NCBI GenBank assembly: GCA_002083525.1 | Contig: LWDM01000037.1 | Span: forward strand, 1 to 5,726 | DNA from: Proteobacteria bacterium SG_bin9 | GTDB taxonomy: Bacteria > Pseudomonadota > Alphaproteobacteria > Rhizobiales > Xanthobacteraceae | Reading direction: 5' to 3' | DNA: 5,726 nt | Part shown: in pieces, positions 1 through 5,726 of the stretch | Numbering within the stretch: position 1 is the stretch's first letter | How the letters are laid out: the number at the start of each line of letters is the position of its first letter | Made by a program: the position numbers and the translations under genes | Notes under the pieces: generated by a model | The model's input: the letters and a program-made list of their open reading frames with translations, nothing else | What the model was told of the DNA's origin: nothing | The model's database searches: none

Positions 1-447
1 GTCCTCGTCGACGTCCTCGACGACGCCCGAGAAGGACTGGAACGGCCCGTCGGTGACGCGCACGTTCTCGCCGATCTCGAAGGTGATCGACGGGCGCGGG
101 CGCTCGACCGAGTCGGACATGACGCCGCGAATCTTGTCGACCTCGCGCTGCGGAACCGGGATCGGCTTCTTGCCGGAGCCGAGGAAGCCGGTGACCTTGG
201 GCGTCTCCCTCACGAGATGATAGGTCTGGTCGTTAAGGACCATCTTCACAAGGACGTAGCCTGGGTAGAAGCGCCGTTCGGTGCTGATCTTCCGCCCGCG
301 CCGCACCTCGGTCACTTCTTCGGTCGGCACGAACACGTCCTCGAACATCGCGTCGAGGCCTTTTTCCTTCGCGCCCTGCCTAATCGATTCCGCGACCTTC
401 TTCTCGAAGTTCGAGTAGGCGTGAACGATGTACCAGCGCATATCCAT
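1..447 (-). CDS. nusG: Transcription termination/antitermination protein NusG (3' end cut by window edge)
   Basis: NusG binds RNA polymerase through its N-terminal NGN domain, and its C-terminal KOW domain contacts Rho or ribosomal protein S10, coupling transcription to termination or translation. Seen here: 149 codons from ATG at 447 running off the left edge. The N-terminus has the family signature RWYIVHAYSNFEKKVAESI, followed by VPTEEVTEVRRGRK, FYPGYVLVKM and TPKVTGFLG (NGN domain, about residues 3-105). The KOW start GENVRVTDGPFQSFSGVVED follows near residue 125. The usual length is about 175-180 residues, so roughly 30 C-terminal residues are missing only because the window ends. A second ATG two codons in (441) is a possible start. 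The 447 ATG is preferred because a GGA-containing stretch sits about 6-9 bases upstream. It lies 16 bases after secE on the same strand, so the two are almost certainly one operon. Confidence 0.97.
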   Translation of the reverse strand, partial: MDMRWYIVHAYSNFEKKVAESIRQGAKEKGLDAMFEDVFVPTEEVTEVRRGRKISTERRFYPGYVLVKMVLNDQTYHLVRETPKVTGFLGSGKKPIPVPQREVDKIRGVMSDSVERPRPSITFEIGENVRVTDGPFQSFSGVVEDVDED

Positions 448-463
448 GTTTAGTTCCGTGCGC

Positions 464-658
464 TCAGGCCTTGATGCCGAGAATAAATGTAATCAGGACG
501 CGAATGATTTGATCCGCGACGAAGAAGAAAACCGATGACACCGCGACCATGATGAACACCATGATCGTCGTGATGAGAGTCTCGCGGCGCGTCGGCCACG
601 TGACCTTGTTGGTCTCGTCCCGCACTTCCTGTATGAACTTGAACGGGCTGAACGCCAT
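464..658 (-). CDS. secE: Preprotein translocase subunit SecE
   Basis: SecE is the small inner-membrane subunit that clamps SecY in the SecYEG protein-export channel. The 64-residue protein starts MAFSPFKFIQEVRDETNKV and continues with WPTRRETLITT, the conserved amphipathic helix and hinge of SecE (about residues 6-30). One hydrophobic membrane helix follows, TIMVFIMVAVSSVFFFVADQ (about 31-50), with a second hydrophobic stretch IIRVLITFILG to the end. This is the short single-TM form typical of alphaproteobacteria (about 60-66 residues). The frame stays open upstream to an ATG at 793, which would give 109 residues. That extension has no SecE similarity and would be unusual in length, so the ATG at 658 is chosen; a weak GGAC ribosome-binding stretch lies about 8 bases before it. 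It is followed after 16 bases by nusG, the classic secE-nusG pair. Confidence 0.95.
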   Translation of the reverse strand: MAFSPFKFIQEVRDETNKVTWPTRRETLITTIMVFIMVAVSSVFFFVADQIIRVLITFILGIKA

Positions 659-919
659 TGCTTGTCGTCCGTACTTCGCTGAACCAGTCCCGGAATCCAG
701 ACAGACCTGTTGCGCCCATCCCTTAACTTCAAGGATGAGCCGCCAGAGGGGCCCTTTTTTCGGGAAATCAAAGCCGCGCCGGAAATCCGCCATTGCGGGC
801 CGGGCGCGAGTGAGCGCTCATTACTGCGCCAGCGGCCCAAGGTCAAGGAAAAGCAGCGAAAAGCCGGACATCGGTTCCGGGAAACGCTGGTATTTCAAGG
901 AATTGGGGATTGGAGGCGC
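659..919 (-). other. Leader/intergenic region between tRNA-Trp and secE
   Basis: These 261 bases separate the tRNA 3' end from the secE start, and I find no convincing gene in them. They hold a candidate promoter (820-846), a perfect 10-base palindrome TGAGCGCTCA at 811-820, and a small imperfect hairpin at 717-737. The hairpin has a 7-bp stem with a one-base bulge and a 6-base loop, about 60 bases before the secE start. No intrinsic terminator with a T-run is visible on the minus strand after the tRNA, so read-through from the tRNA into secE-nusG is possible. The regulatory meaning of these small structures is uncertain and they may be chance. Confidence 0.4.
820..846 (-). promoter_or_regulatory. 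Candidate sigma-70-type promoter for secE-nusG
   Basis: On the minus strand TTGACC (846-841) matches the -35 consensus at five of six positions. It is followed after 15 bases by AGTAAT (825-820), which matches the -10 consensus at four of six. A 17-base spacer would instead put the weaker TAATGA in the -10 place. Transcription would start some 150 bases upstream of secE. The -35 is good but the spacing/-10 combination is not ideal, so this is a tentative call. Confidence 0.3.
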
Positions 920-995
920 TGGCAGGAGTGGCAGGGCTCGAACCTGCGACCCCCGGTTTTGGAGACCGGTGCTCTACCAATTGAGCTACACTCCT
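920..995 (-). tRNA. trpT: tRNA-Trp (anticodon CCA)
   Basis: The 76-base minus-strand sequence folds as a complete cloverleaf. The acceptor stem pairs AGGAGTG with CACTCCT, the D-arm stem is GCTC/GAGC, and the anticodon stem is CCGGT/ACCGG with loop CTCCAAA. The T-arm stem is GCAGG/CCTGC with loop TTCGAGC, then discriminator G and an encoded CCA end. The anticodon CCA lies at 962-960 and reads the tryptophan codon UGG; G73 and the CCA anticodon are the known tryptophanyl-tRNA synthetase identity elements. It precedes secE-nusG on the same strand, an arrangement common in alphaproteobacteria. Confidence 0.98.
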
Positions 996-1005
996 ATAAG
1001 GCGCC

Positions 1006-1034
1006 TCTATAGCGAACGGTTTCCATGCCGTCAC
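1006..1034 (-). promoter_or_regulatory. Candidate promoter for tRNA-Trp
   Basis: On the minus strand GTGACG (1034-1029) and TATAGA (1011-1006) are separated by exactly 17 bases, each matching the sigma-70 consensus hexamer at four of six positions. The -10 ends 10 bases before the tRNA 5' end, so transcription would start within a few bases of the mature tRNA, leaving a very short RNase P leader. The -35 overlaps an inverted repeat, TCACG-CCCCA-CGTGA at 1031-1045. Position and spacing support the call; the individual hexamers are only moderate. Confidence 0.45.
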
Positions 1035-1062
1035 GCCCCACGTGAAGCTTTTATGCCTGCCC

Positions 1063-1353
1063 TCACAACGGCGCGGCGTAGTGCTCGACCAGCGGAAACG
1101 GGTCATAGAAGTGGTGCAGCTTTGCGCGCCATTCCTGATAGCGGTCCGATCCGCGGAACCCGACCGTGTGATCCTCCAGTGTATTCCACCAGACCAGCAG
1201 CAAGTACCGGTCTGTCGTCTCGACGCACGGCCGGACCTCGATCCGTTGAAATCCGGGTGTTGCCGCAATCAGCGGCCGAGCTTCCGCCATCGCCGCCTCG
1301 AACTGCGCGCCCTGCCCGGACTTCACGTTCAAAATTGCTACTTCAAGGATCAT
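1063..1353 (-). CDS. Antibiotic biosynthesis monooxygenase-fold (ABM, dimeric alpha/beta-barrel) protein
   Basis: A small 96-residue cytoplasmic protein starting MILEVAILNVKSGQ. Its layout is that of the ABM family (Pfam PF03992, ferredoxin-like dimeric alpha/beta barrel): an opening beta strand ILEVAILNV, a helix QFEAAMAEARPLIA, then GFQRIEVRPCVE, the strand RYLLLVWWNTLEDH, GFRGSDRYQEWRAKL, and the end HHFYDPFPLVEHY. The His/Phe-rich tail HHFYDPFP is, from memory, a recurring feature of a rhizobial/proteobacterial subgroup. Members range from true cofactor-free monooxygenases and heme-degrading enzymes to proteins of unknown role, so the substrate cannot be named. The frame is open to an ATG at 1398, but family N-termini begin at the ILEVA strand, so 1353 is chosen; its ribosome-binding site is weak. 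The next upstream gene is the divergent kinase, 86 bases away. Downstream on the same strand is tRNA-Trp, with no obvious terminator between. Confidence 0.88.
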   Translation of the reverse strand: MILEVAILNVKSGQGAQFEAAMAEARPLIAATPGFQRIEVRPCVETTDRYLLLVWWNTLEDHTVGFRGSDRYQEWRAKLHHFYDPFPLVEHYAAPL

Positions 1354-1439
1354 CGCTGGTTTACCGCGTTGCCGCACAGCCAAGCTCGACATCTCCATAA
1401 CATCGCCGCCACAGCTTTGCGATCATCGCAGCACAGGTT

Positions 1440-3194
1440 ATGAATCGTCCGTCGTCCCGCACACAACATTGCGGACGCATTCGGGAAAAGCATCGCGTGC
1501 CGCACGGCCACTTCATCCGCCGCCTGTCGCTGACGCATCGGCTCGCGGCGCTGACTTTGGTCGCCTCGCTCCCCGGCCTGATCGCGCTGATCTACAACGC
1601 CATCGACCTGCGCAATTCGAAATACGCCGAGGTGCGCGCCGAAGCGTTGCGCAACACCCAGTTTGTCGTGTCGGAGATCGATCAGATCTTCGACGGCATC
1701 CAGGGCGTGCTATCGGCGGTGTCGCAGGCATCGGAAGTCCGCCTGTCCGATCCCGGCATCTGCTCCGATTATCTCTGGCGCGTGCATAGCCGCCTGCAGT
1801 CGCTGACCTCGATCGTCATCGTCAACACCGACGGATCGATCCGTTGCTTCGGCGGCGCCGCGATCTCGACGCCCAATCTCGGCGACCGGGATTATCTGCG
1901 CGATGCCATCCGCACGCGAAAGTTCGTCGTCGGCTCGTATCTCAAGAGCCGGCTGTCGAACCGCAACATTATTCCGGTCGCGCTCCCGATCCTCAATGGC
2001 GACATCGTCGACGGCGTGGTGCTCGCCGGGCTCAATCTCGAATGGCTGGGCGAGCAGCTGCGCGAGCGCGGTCTGCCGCGCGGCGGTTCGCTCGCGGTCG
2101 TCGACCGCAACGGCATCGTCGTGTCGCGGGAGCCCTTCCCCGAGCGCTACATCGGCAACCCGGTCAGCGATCAGGGGCGCGAGCTGTTCAACCAGAAGAC
2201 GACCGGCGTGAAGGAGTACGTCAACGTCGATGGCGTGCTGCGCATCACAGGATACGTGCCATGGACGGAGACGCCGTTCGGTCTCTATGTGGCCACCGGC
2301 ATCTCGCAGCAGGAAGCGTTTGCGCCGATCGAGCGCGCCGTCCGCGCCAGCATCCTGCTGTTTGCGCTCGGCAGCCTGGTGGCGATCGTTCTCGCGTGGC
2401 TGGTCGGCGACGGCATCATCCGCCGGCCGCTCATGCGCATGGTGGCGGCGGCGGAAGCGTGGCGGCGCGGACAGGTCCAGCGGCCCGGTGACCAACGAAG
2501 CGACGAGTTCGGATTTCTCGATCAGACGTTCGACCATCTGATGGAGGAGAACGCGGCGCGGCAGGAAGAGCGTGACGCGGCGGAAGCACGCCGCGAAATT
2601 CTCGTCCATGAGCTCGCGCATCGCGTCAAGAACACGCTCGCCACCGTGCAGTCGATCGCCTCGATGAGCTTCCGCCAGAGCCAGGGCCCGGAGGCGCTGC
2701 GCGGTTTTCAAGATCGCCTGCAGGCACTGGTGCGCGGCCACGACCTGCTGACGCAGAAGGACTGGCGCCACGCCGACCTCTCCGAGATCGTCAGAGCTGC
2801 GGTCGCGCCGGTCAACGCAGCGCACGGCCATCGCATGACATTTTCCGGTTCACCCGTCGATCTGCCGCCGACGACCGCGGTGCCGATGGCGATGATCATG
2901 CACGAACTCTGCACCAACGCGCTGAAATACGGTGCGCTGTCGAATGTCGAGGGCACCGTCACCATTCGCTGGACGACGACACCACATGATCGCGGCACGC
3001 AAATCAGCTTGATCTGGAGCGAGGACAAGGGACCGCCCGTCACGCCGCCTGCCCAGGAGGGATTTGGCTCCCGGCTGATTTCCAGCCTCACCCAGCAAAT
3101 GCACGGCAGCTTCGAGGCGCGTTACCCGCCGTCCGGGTTCACCTGCAACATCAAGCTGGTATCGCCCGAGTACGAGCCCCGCAATCAGGCGTAG
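1440..3194 (+). CDS. Membrane sensor histidine kinase, HWE family, with periplasmic Cache domain and HAMP
   Basis: A 584-residue two-component sensor. Visible order: basic N-terminus; TM1 about 32-53; periplasmic dCache/PDC-type domain about 55-300 (RDYLRDAI at 150-157, then a PVALPILNGDIVDGVVLAGLNL strand region); TM2 about 303-324; HAMP from about 325 (P330) to about 378; and the kinase. The H-box ELAHRVKNTLATVQSIA carries the likely phosphate-accepting His394. HDLLTQKDWRHADL follows, typical of HWE kinases (Pfam PF07536). The ATP-binding part has HELCTNALKYGALS (N-box, N493), W526-S-E528 (the W-x-E that names the family) and GFGSRLI (541-547). All key residues are present, so it should be active. 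HWE kinases are enriched in alphaproteobacteria and often feed orphan or stress-response regulators; no response regulator is encoded here. The ATG at 1440 has only AGG two bases upstream. A GTG at 1497, preceded by GGGAAAAG with a 6-base gap, would drop 19 residues and keep TM1, and is a credible alternative. The ligand is unknown. Confidence 0.93.
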   Translation: MNRPSSRTQHCGRIREKHRVPHGHFIRRLSLTHRLAALTLVASLPGLIALIYNAIDLRNSKYAEVRAEALRNTQFVVSEIDQIFDGIQGVLSAVSQASEVRLSDPGICSDYLWRVHSRLQSLTSIVIVNTDGSIRCFGGAAISTPNLGDRDYLRDAIRTRKFVVGSYLKSRLSNRNIIPVALPILNGDIVDGVVLAGLNLEWLGEQLRERGLPRGGSLAVVDRNGIVVSREPFPERYIGNPVSDQGRELFNQKTTGVKEYVNVDGVLRITGYVPWTETPFGLYVATGISQQEAFAPIERAVRASILLFALGSLVAIVLAWLVGDGIIRRPLMRMVAAAEAWRRGQVQRPGDQRSDEFGFLDQTFDHLMEENAARQEERDAAEARREILVHELAHRVKNTLATVQSIASMSFRQSQGPEALRGFQDRLQALVRGHDLLTQKDWRHADLSEIVRAAVAPVNAAHGHRMTFSGSPVDLPPTTAVPMAMIMHELCTNALKYGALSNVEGTVTIRWTTTPHDRGTQISLIWSEDKGPPVTPPAQEGFGSRLISSLTQQMHGSFEARYPPSGFTCNIKLVSPEYEPRNQA

Positions 3195-3209
3195 CCGATT
3201 TACCTGCTG

Positions 3210-3225
3210 TTAACCGTCCGTTGAC
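3210..3225 (+). promoter_or_regulatory. Candidate CtrA-type binding site upstream of the chemoreceptor gene
   Basis: The sequence TTAA-CCGTCCG-TTGAC matches the CtrA consensus TTAA-N7-TTAAC known from Caulobacter and other alphaproteobacteria at eight of nine defined bases, with the exact seven-base spacing. It lies 56 bases before the chemoreceptor start, in the 87-base gap after the kinase gene. Its second half, TTGACG, could double as a -35 element, though no good -10 follows at the right distance. CtrA commonly controls flagellar and chemotaxis genes, so the placement makes biological sense. A small inverted repeat (CCGTC/GACGG) overlaps it. This is a single motif match, not proof of binding. 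Confidence 0.4.
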
Positions 3226-3281
3226 GGCGGAACGGTAGATTTGTGCCCCAAAATCTCGCGTAACCGCATCCAAACGGGGCA

Positions 3282-5243
3282 ATGATGCTGAGCTTCAAAT
3301 CCATTTCCGTGCGTATCATGGTGGCGATCCTGCTGGTCGCGGCTGCAACCTGCGCCGCGCTGGTCATGTTCGGCCTCTGGCGCCAGCAGGTGACGGCCGA
3401 CATCGCGCTCGACCGCGAGCTGCGTGCCGACTACGCCAATCTTGTCGCCGCAACCGACGCCGAAACGCGCACCGCCCTCGCCGCCGCCCATTCGCTCTCG
3501 ACGATCGGGCCACTGAAGGAAGCCGTGAAGGCAGGCAACCGCGATAGGGCGATCGAGGTGCTCAACGAAGGCTGGAACCAGATCAAGCCGCTCGGCCTTG
3601 AACTGGTCTCGGTGCACATTCCGCCATCCACCGCCTTCCTGCGCACACACAACCCTAAGACGTTCGGCGACAACGTCGGCGCGCGCCGCAAGATGGTGGT
3701 TCAATCGATTGCTGAGAAGAAGGCCTTGGGCGGCATCGAAGCTGGCCGCGATGCGCTCAACGTCTTCGGCACCGCACCGATCATGGACGGAGCCACCATT
3801 CTCGGCGTCGTCGATATCGGCGCGCCGTTCGGCGAGACCTTCGTGAAAGGCATGAAAGCGCGCTTCGGCGTCGAGGTTGCCATTCATCAGGTCGACGGCG
3901 ACGCAGTGAAGACGCTGGTCTCGACGTTCAAGGGCACCGCGCCATCCAAGGGCACGGTTCAGCGCGCACTGAGCGAGACCATCGTGCAGACCGGCGATAT
4001 GGCCGGCCGCCCGGTCGCCACATCGTTCGGCGCGATCAAGAGCTTCTCCGGCGAGCCGGTTGCGGTCTTCGAAATCGTCCGCGATGCCAGCGCATATGCC
4101 GAACTGTCTCGCAACTCCATGATCTGGTTCCTGAGCGGCGCCGTCTTCGCGGTGTTCGCCGCCGGCCTGATCGCGATGCTGCTCGGCCGCAGCATGGCGA
4201 AGCCGATCCTCGCACTCGAAGGCGCCATGCGTCAGATGATTTCCGGCCAGCACGATATCGTCGTGCCCGGCGCCACGCGCACCGACGAAATCGGTTCGAT
4301 GGCGCGCGCGGTCGACGTCTTCAAGGACAGCCTCATCGAGACCGGACGTCTGCGCGCATCGCAGGAAGAACAGCGGGCTCACGCCGAGCAGGATCGCCGC
4401 AACACGCTGCACGCGCTTGCCTCGCGCTTTGAGGAGAACGTCGGTGGCGTGGTCGACGCGGTCGGCAGCGCCGCCAAGGAGTTGCGCGGCACGGCCGAAT
4501 CGATGGCTTCAATCGCAGCGGATGCGACCCACAAGACCGCGACCGTCGCCAGCGCGTCGGAAGAAGCGACCCGCAACGCGCAGGCTGTTGCCGCCGCGAT
4601 CGAGGAGCTGAACGCGTCGATCAACGAGATCGCCCAGCAGGTCAACGAGTCGGCGAACGTTGCCGGCGCGGCCGCCTCGCAGGCCAACACCACCAACGAA
4701 CAGGTCCAGGGCCTTGCCAACGCGGCGCAGAAGATCGGCGACGTGGTCAAGCTGATCACCGCGATCGCCGAACAGACCAACCTGCTCGCCCTCAACGCCA
4801 CCATCGAAGCGGCGCGCGCCGGTGAGGCCGGCCGCGGCTTCGCGGTCGTCGCGTCGGAAGTGAAGGCGCTCGCAAGCCAGACCTCGAAGGCAACCGAGGA
4901 AATCGCCGAGCAAGTGGCTGCGATCCAGACCGCGACGCAGTCGTCGGTCGAAGCGATCCACGGAATCACGCAGACCATCGGCAAGGTCAACGAGATCGCC
5001 GGTGCCATCGCCGCAGCGGTCGAGGAACAGGGCGCCGCGACGCGCGAGATCGCCAGCAACGTCTCGCAGGCCGCGCGCGGCACCGGCGAGGTCTCCGAGA
5101 ACATCGCCGGCGTCAACGACACGGCGCGCGAGACCGGCCGCGTGGCGACGCTGGTCGTCGAATCGGCTGCGGCTCTCTCGCAGAACGGCGAGACGCTGAA
5201 GGCGCAGGTCAACGCCTTCCTGCGCGACGTGCGCGCCGCATAA
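3282..5243 (+). CDS. Methyl-accepting chemotaxis protein with dCache_3-like sensor domain
   Basis: A 653-residue transmembrane chemoreceptor that would control CheA through CheW. Order: TM1 about 10-32; periplasmic sensor 33-279; TM2 280-302; HAMP about 303-355; long cytoplasmic coiled-coil signalling domain to the end. The sensor contains FLRTHNPKTFGDN (119-131), RRKMVVQSI, GGIEAGRDALNVFGTAPIM and GVVDIGAPFGE, the pattern of dCache_3 (double Cache) domains in bacterial receptors. The hairpin tip is EQTNLLALNATIEAARAGEA starting at residue 497, followed by GRGFAVVASEVKALA, the near-invariant CheA/CheW contact region. Likely methylation pairs are E441/E442 (AAAIEELNAS) and E581/E582 (AAAVEEQGAA), symmetrical about the tip; E427/E428 is a weaker candidate. 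There is no C-terminal NWETF-like tether for CheR. Two ATGs are adjacent: the one at 3285 is better spaced (5 bases) from the GGGG at 3276-3279 than 3282. No che genes are nearby, so it is an orphan receptor. Its ligand cannot be told. Confidence 0.95.
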   Translation: MMLSFKSISVRIMVAILLVAAATCAALVMFGLWRQQVTADIALDRELRADYANLVAATDAETRTALAAAHSLSTIGPLKEAVKAGNRDRAIEVLNEGWNQIKPLGLELVSVHIPPSTAFLRTHNPKTFGDNVGARRKMVVQSIAEKKALGGIEAGRDALNVFGTAPIMDGATILGVVDIGAPFGETFVKGMKARFGVEVAIHQVDGDAVKTLVSTFKGTAPSKGTVQRALSETIVQTGDMAGRPVATSFGAIKSFSGEPVAVFEIVRDASAYAELSRNSMIWFLSGAVFAVFAAGLIAMLLGRSMAKPILALEGAMRQMISGQHDIVVPGATRTDEIGSMARAVDVFKDSLIETGRLRASQEEQRAHAEQDRRNTLHALASRFEENVGGVVDAVGSAAKELRGTAESMASIAADATHKTATVASASEEATRNAQAVAAAIEELNASINEIAQQVNESANVAGAAASQANTTNEQVQGLANAAQKIGDVVKLITAIAEQTNLLALNATIEAARAGEAGRGFAVVASEVKALASQTSKATEEIAEQVAAIQTATQSSVEAIHGITQTIGKVNEIAGAIAAAVEEQGAATREIASNVSQAARGTGEVSENIAGVNDTARETGRVATLVVESAAALSQNGETLKAQVNAFLRDVRAA

Positions 5244-5259
5244 TCCGCTCGCATAGGCC

Positions 5260-5302
5260 AAACAAAAAGCCCGGGTGAGAAATCACCCGGGCTTCTTCGT
5301 TT
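5260..5302. terminator. Bidirectional intrinsic terminator between the chemoreceptor gene and tuf
   Basis: GCCCGGGTGA (5269-5278) and TCACCCGGGC (5283-5292) form a perfect 10-bp stem around a GAAA loop. Two flanking A-T pairs extend it to 12 bp. On the minus strand the stem is followed by TTTTTGTTT (5268-5260), making a strong terminator for tuf, whose stop codon ends 23 bases before it. On the plus strand it is followed by the T-rich TTCTTCGTTT, giving a somewhat weaker terminator for the chemoreceptor gene, which stops 25 bases before it. The placement midway between two convergent genes fits shared use. Confidence 0.9.
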
Positions 5303-5315
5303 GCGCGTGAAGCGC

Positions 5316-5726
<411 letters not shown>

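Noticed and set aside
744..756. GGGGCCC followed by a six-T run on the plus strand, resembling a terminator
   Set aside because: The GC part is too short to form a stem before the T-run, and no plus-strand gene ends there.
659..793. N-terminal extension of SecE from an upstream ATG at 793
   Set aside because: The extra 45 residues do not resemble SecE, no ribosome-binding site is visible, and the 64-residue form fits the family length.
920..995. tRNA-Trp as an active integration site for a mobile element
   Set aside because: No integrase, and no repeated copy of the tRNA 3' end found by eye elsewhere in the window.
549..1400. 283-codon plus-strand frame across secE, tRNA-Trp and the ABM gene
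   Set aside because: It crosses a certain tRNA and two genes on the other strand. The composition is Arg/Ser/Pro-rich with no domain.
1710..2831. 373-codon open frame on the minus strand under the histidine kinase
   Set aside because: It lies wholly inside the kinase gene, whose plus frame has intact H, N and G boxes. The antisense protein is Arg/Asp/Ala-rich without any motif.
3210..4412. 400-codon open frame on the minus strand under the chemoreceptor
   Set aside because: It is antisense to a clear receptor gene. Its composition (Arg, Asp, His, Ala rich, no recognisable domain) is what GC-rich coding DNA gives in the opposite frame.
4379..5261. Two long minus-strand frames (291 and 250 codons) under the receptor signalling domain
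   Set aside because: They are mirror frames of the repetitive Ala/Glu coiled coil. The repeated look comes from the heptad pattern on the other strand.

Overview
The window looks like chromosomal DNA from a GC-rich alphaproteobacterium, most likely of the order Hyphomicrobiales (Bradyrhizobium/Rhodopseudomonas/Afipia-like). The EF-Tu, NusG and SecE sequences read like that group, an HWE-type histidine kinase is present, and the codons are strongly G/C-ending. The genus is an inference by eye; no search was run.

Left part (1-995, minus strand): the translation/secretion block tRNA-Trp(CCA), secE, nusG. It reads right to left, and nusG runs off the left edge. A 261-base leader separates the tRNA from secE, and a plausible promoter for the tRNA lies just to its right. 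Right edge (5316-5726, minus strand): the last third of tuf (EF-Tu), whose 5' part lies outside the window.

Middle (1063-5243): three genes lie between these two conserved pieces. A small antibiotic-biosynthesis-monooxygenase-fold protein (minus strand) is divergent from a membrane HWE sensor histidine kinase (plus strand). After 87 bases comes a transmembrane methyl-accepting chemotaxis protein with a dCache_3-like sensor region (plus strand). The gap in front of the chemoreceptor carries a near-consensus CtrA-type site (TTAA-N7-TTGAC), which would fit cell-cycle/motility control. The chemoreceptor and tuf converge on one strong hairpin that can end transcription from both sides.

Together the window is a housekeeping locus (tuf / tRNA-Trp-secE-nusG) interrupted by a small signal-sensing group. 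All genes look intact apart from the two cut by the window edges. I see no mobile element, CRISPR array, prophage or frameshift, and no clearly new system. The points most worth following are the CtrA-like site, the orphan kinase beside a chemoreceptor, and the placement of this cassette between tuf and tRNA-Trp.
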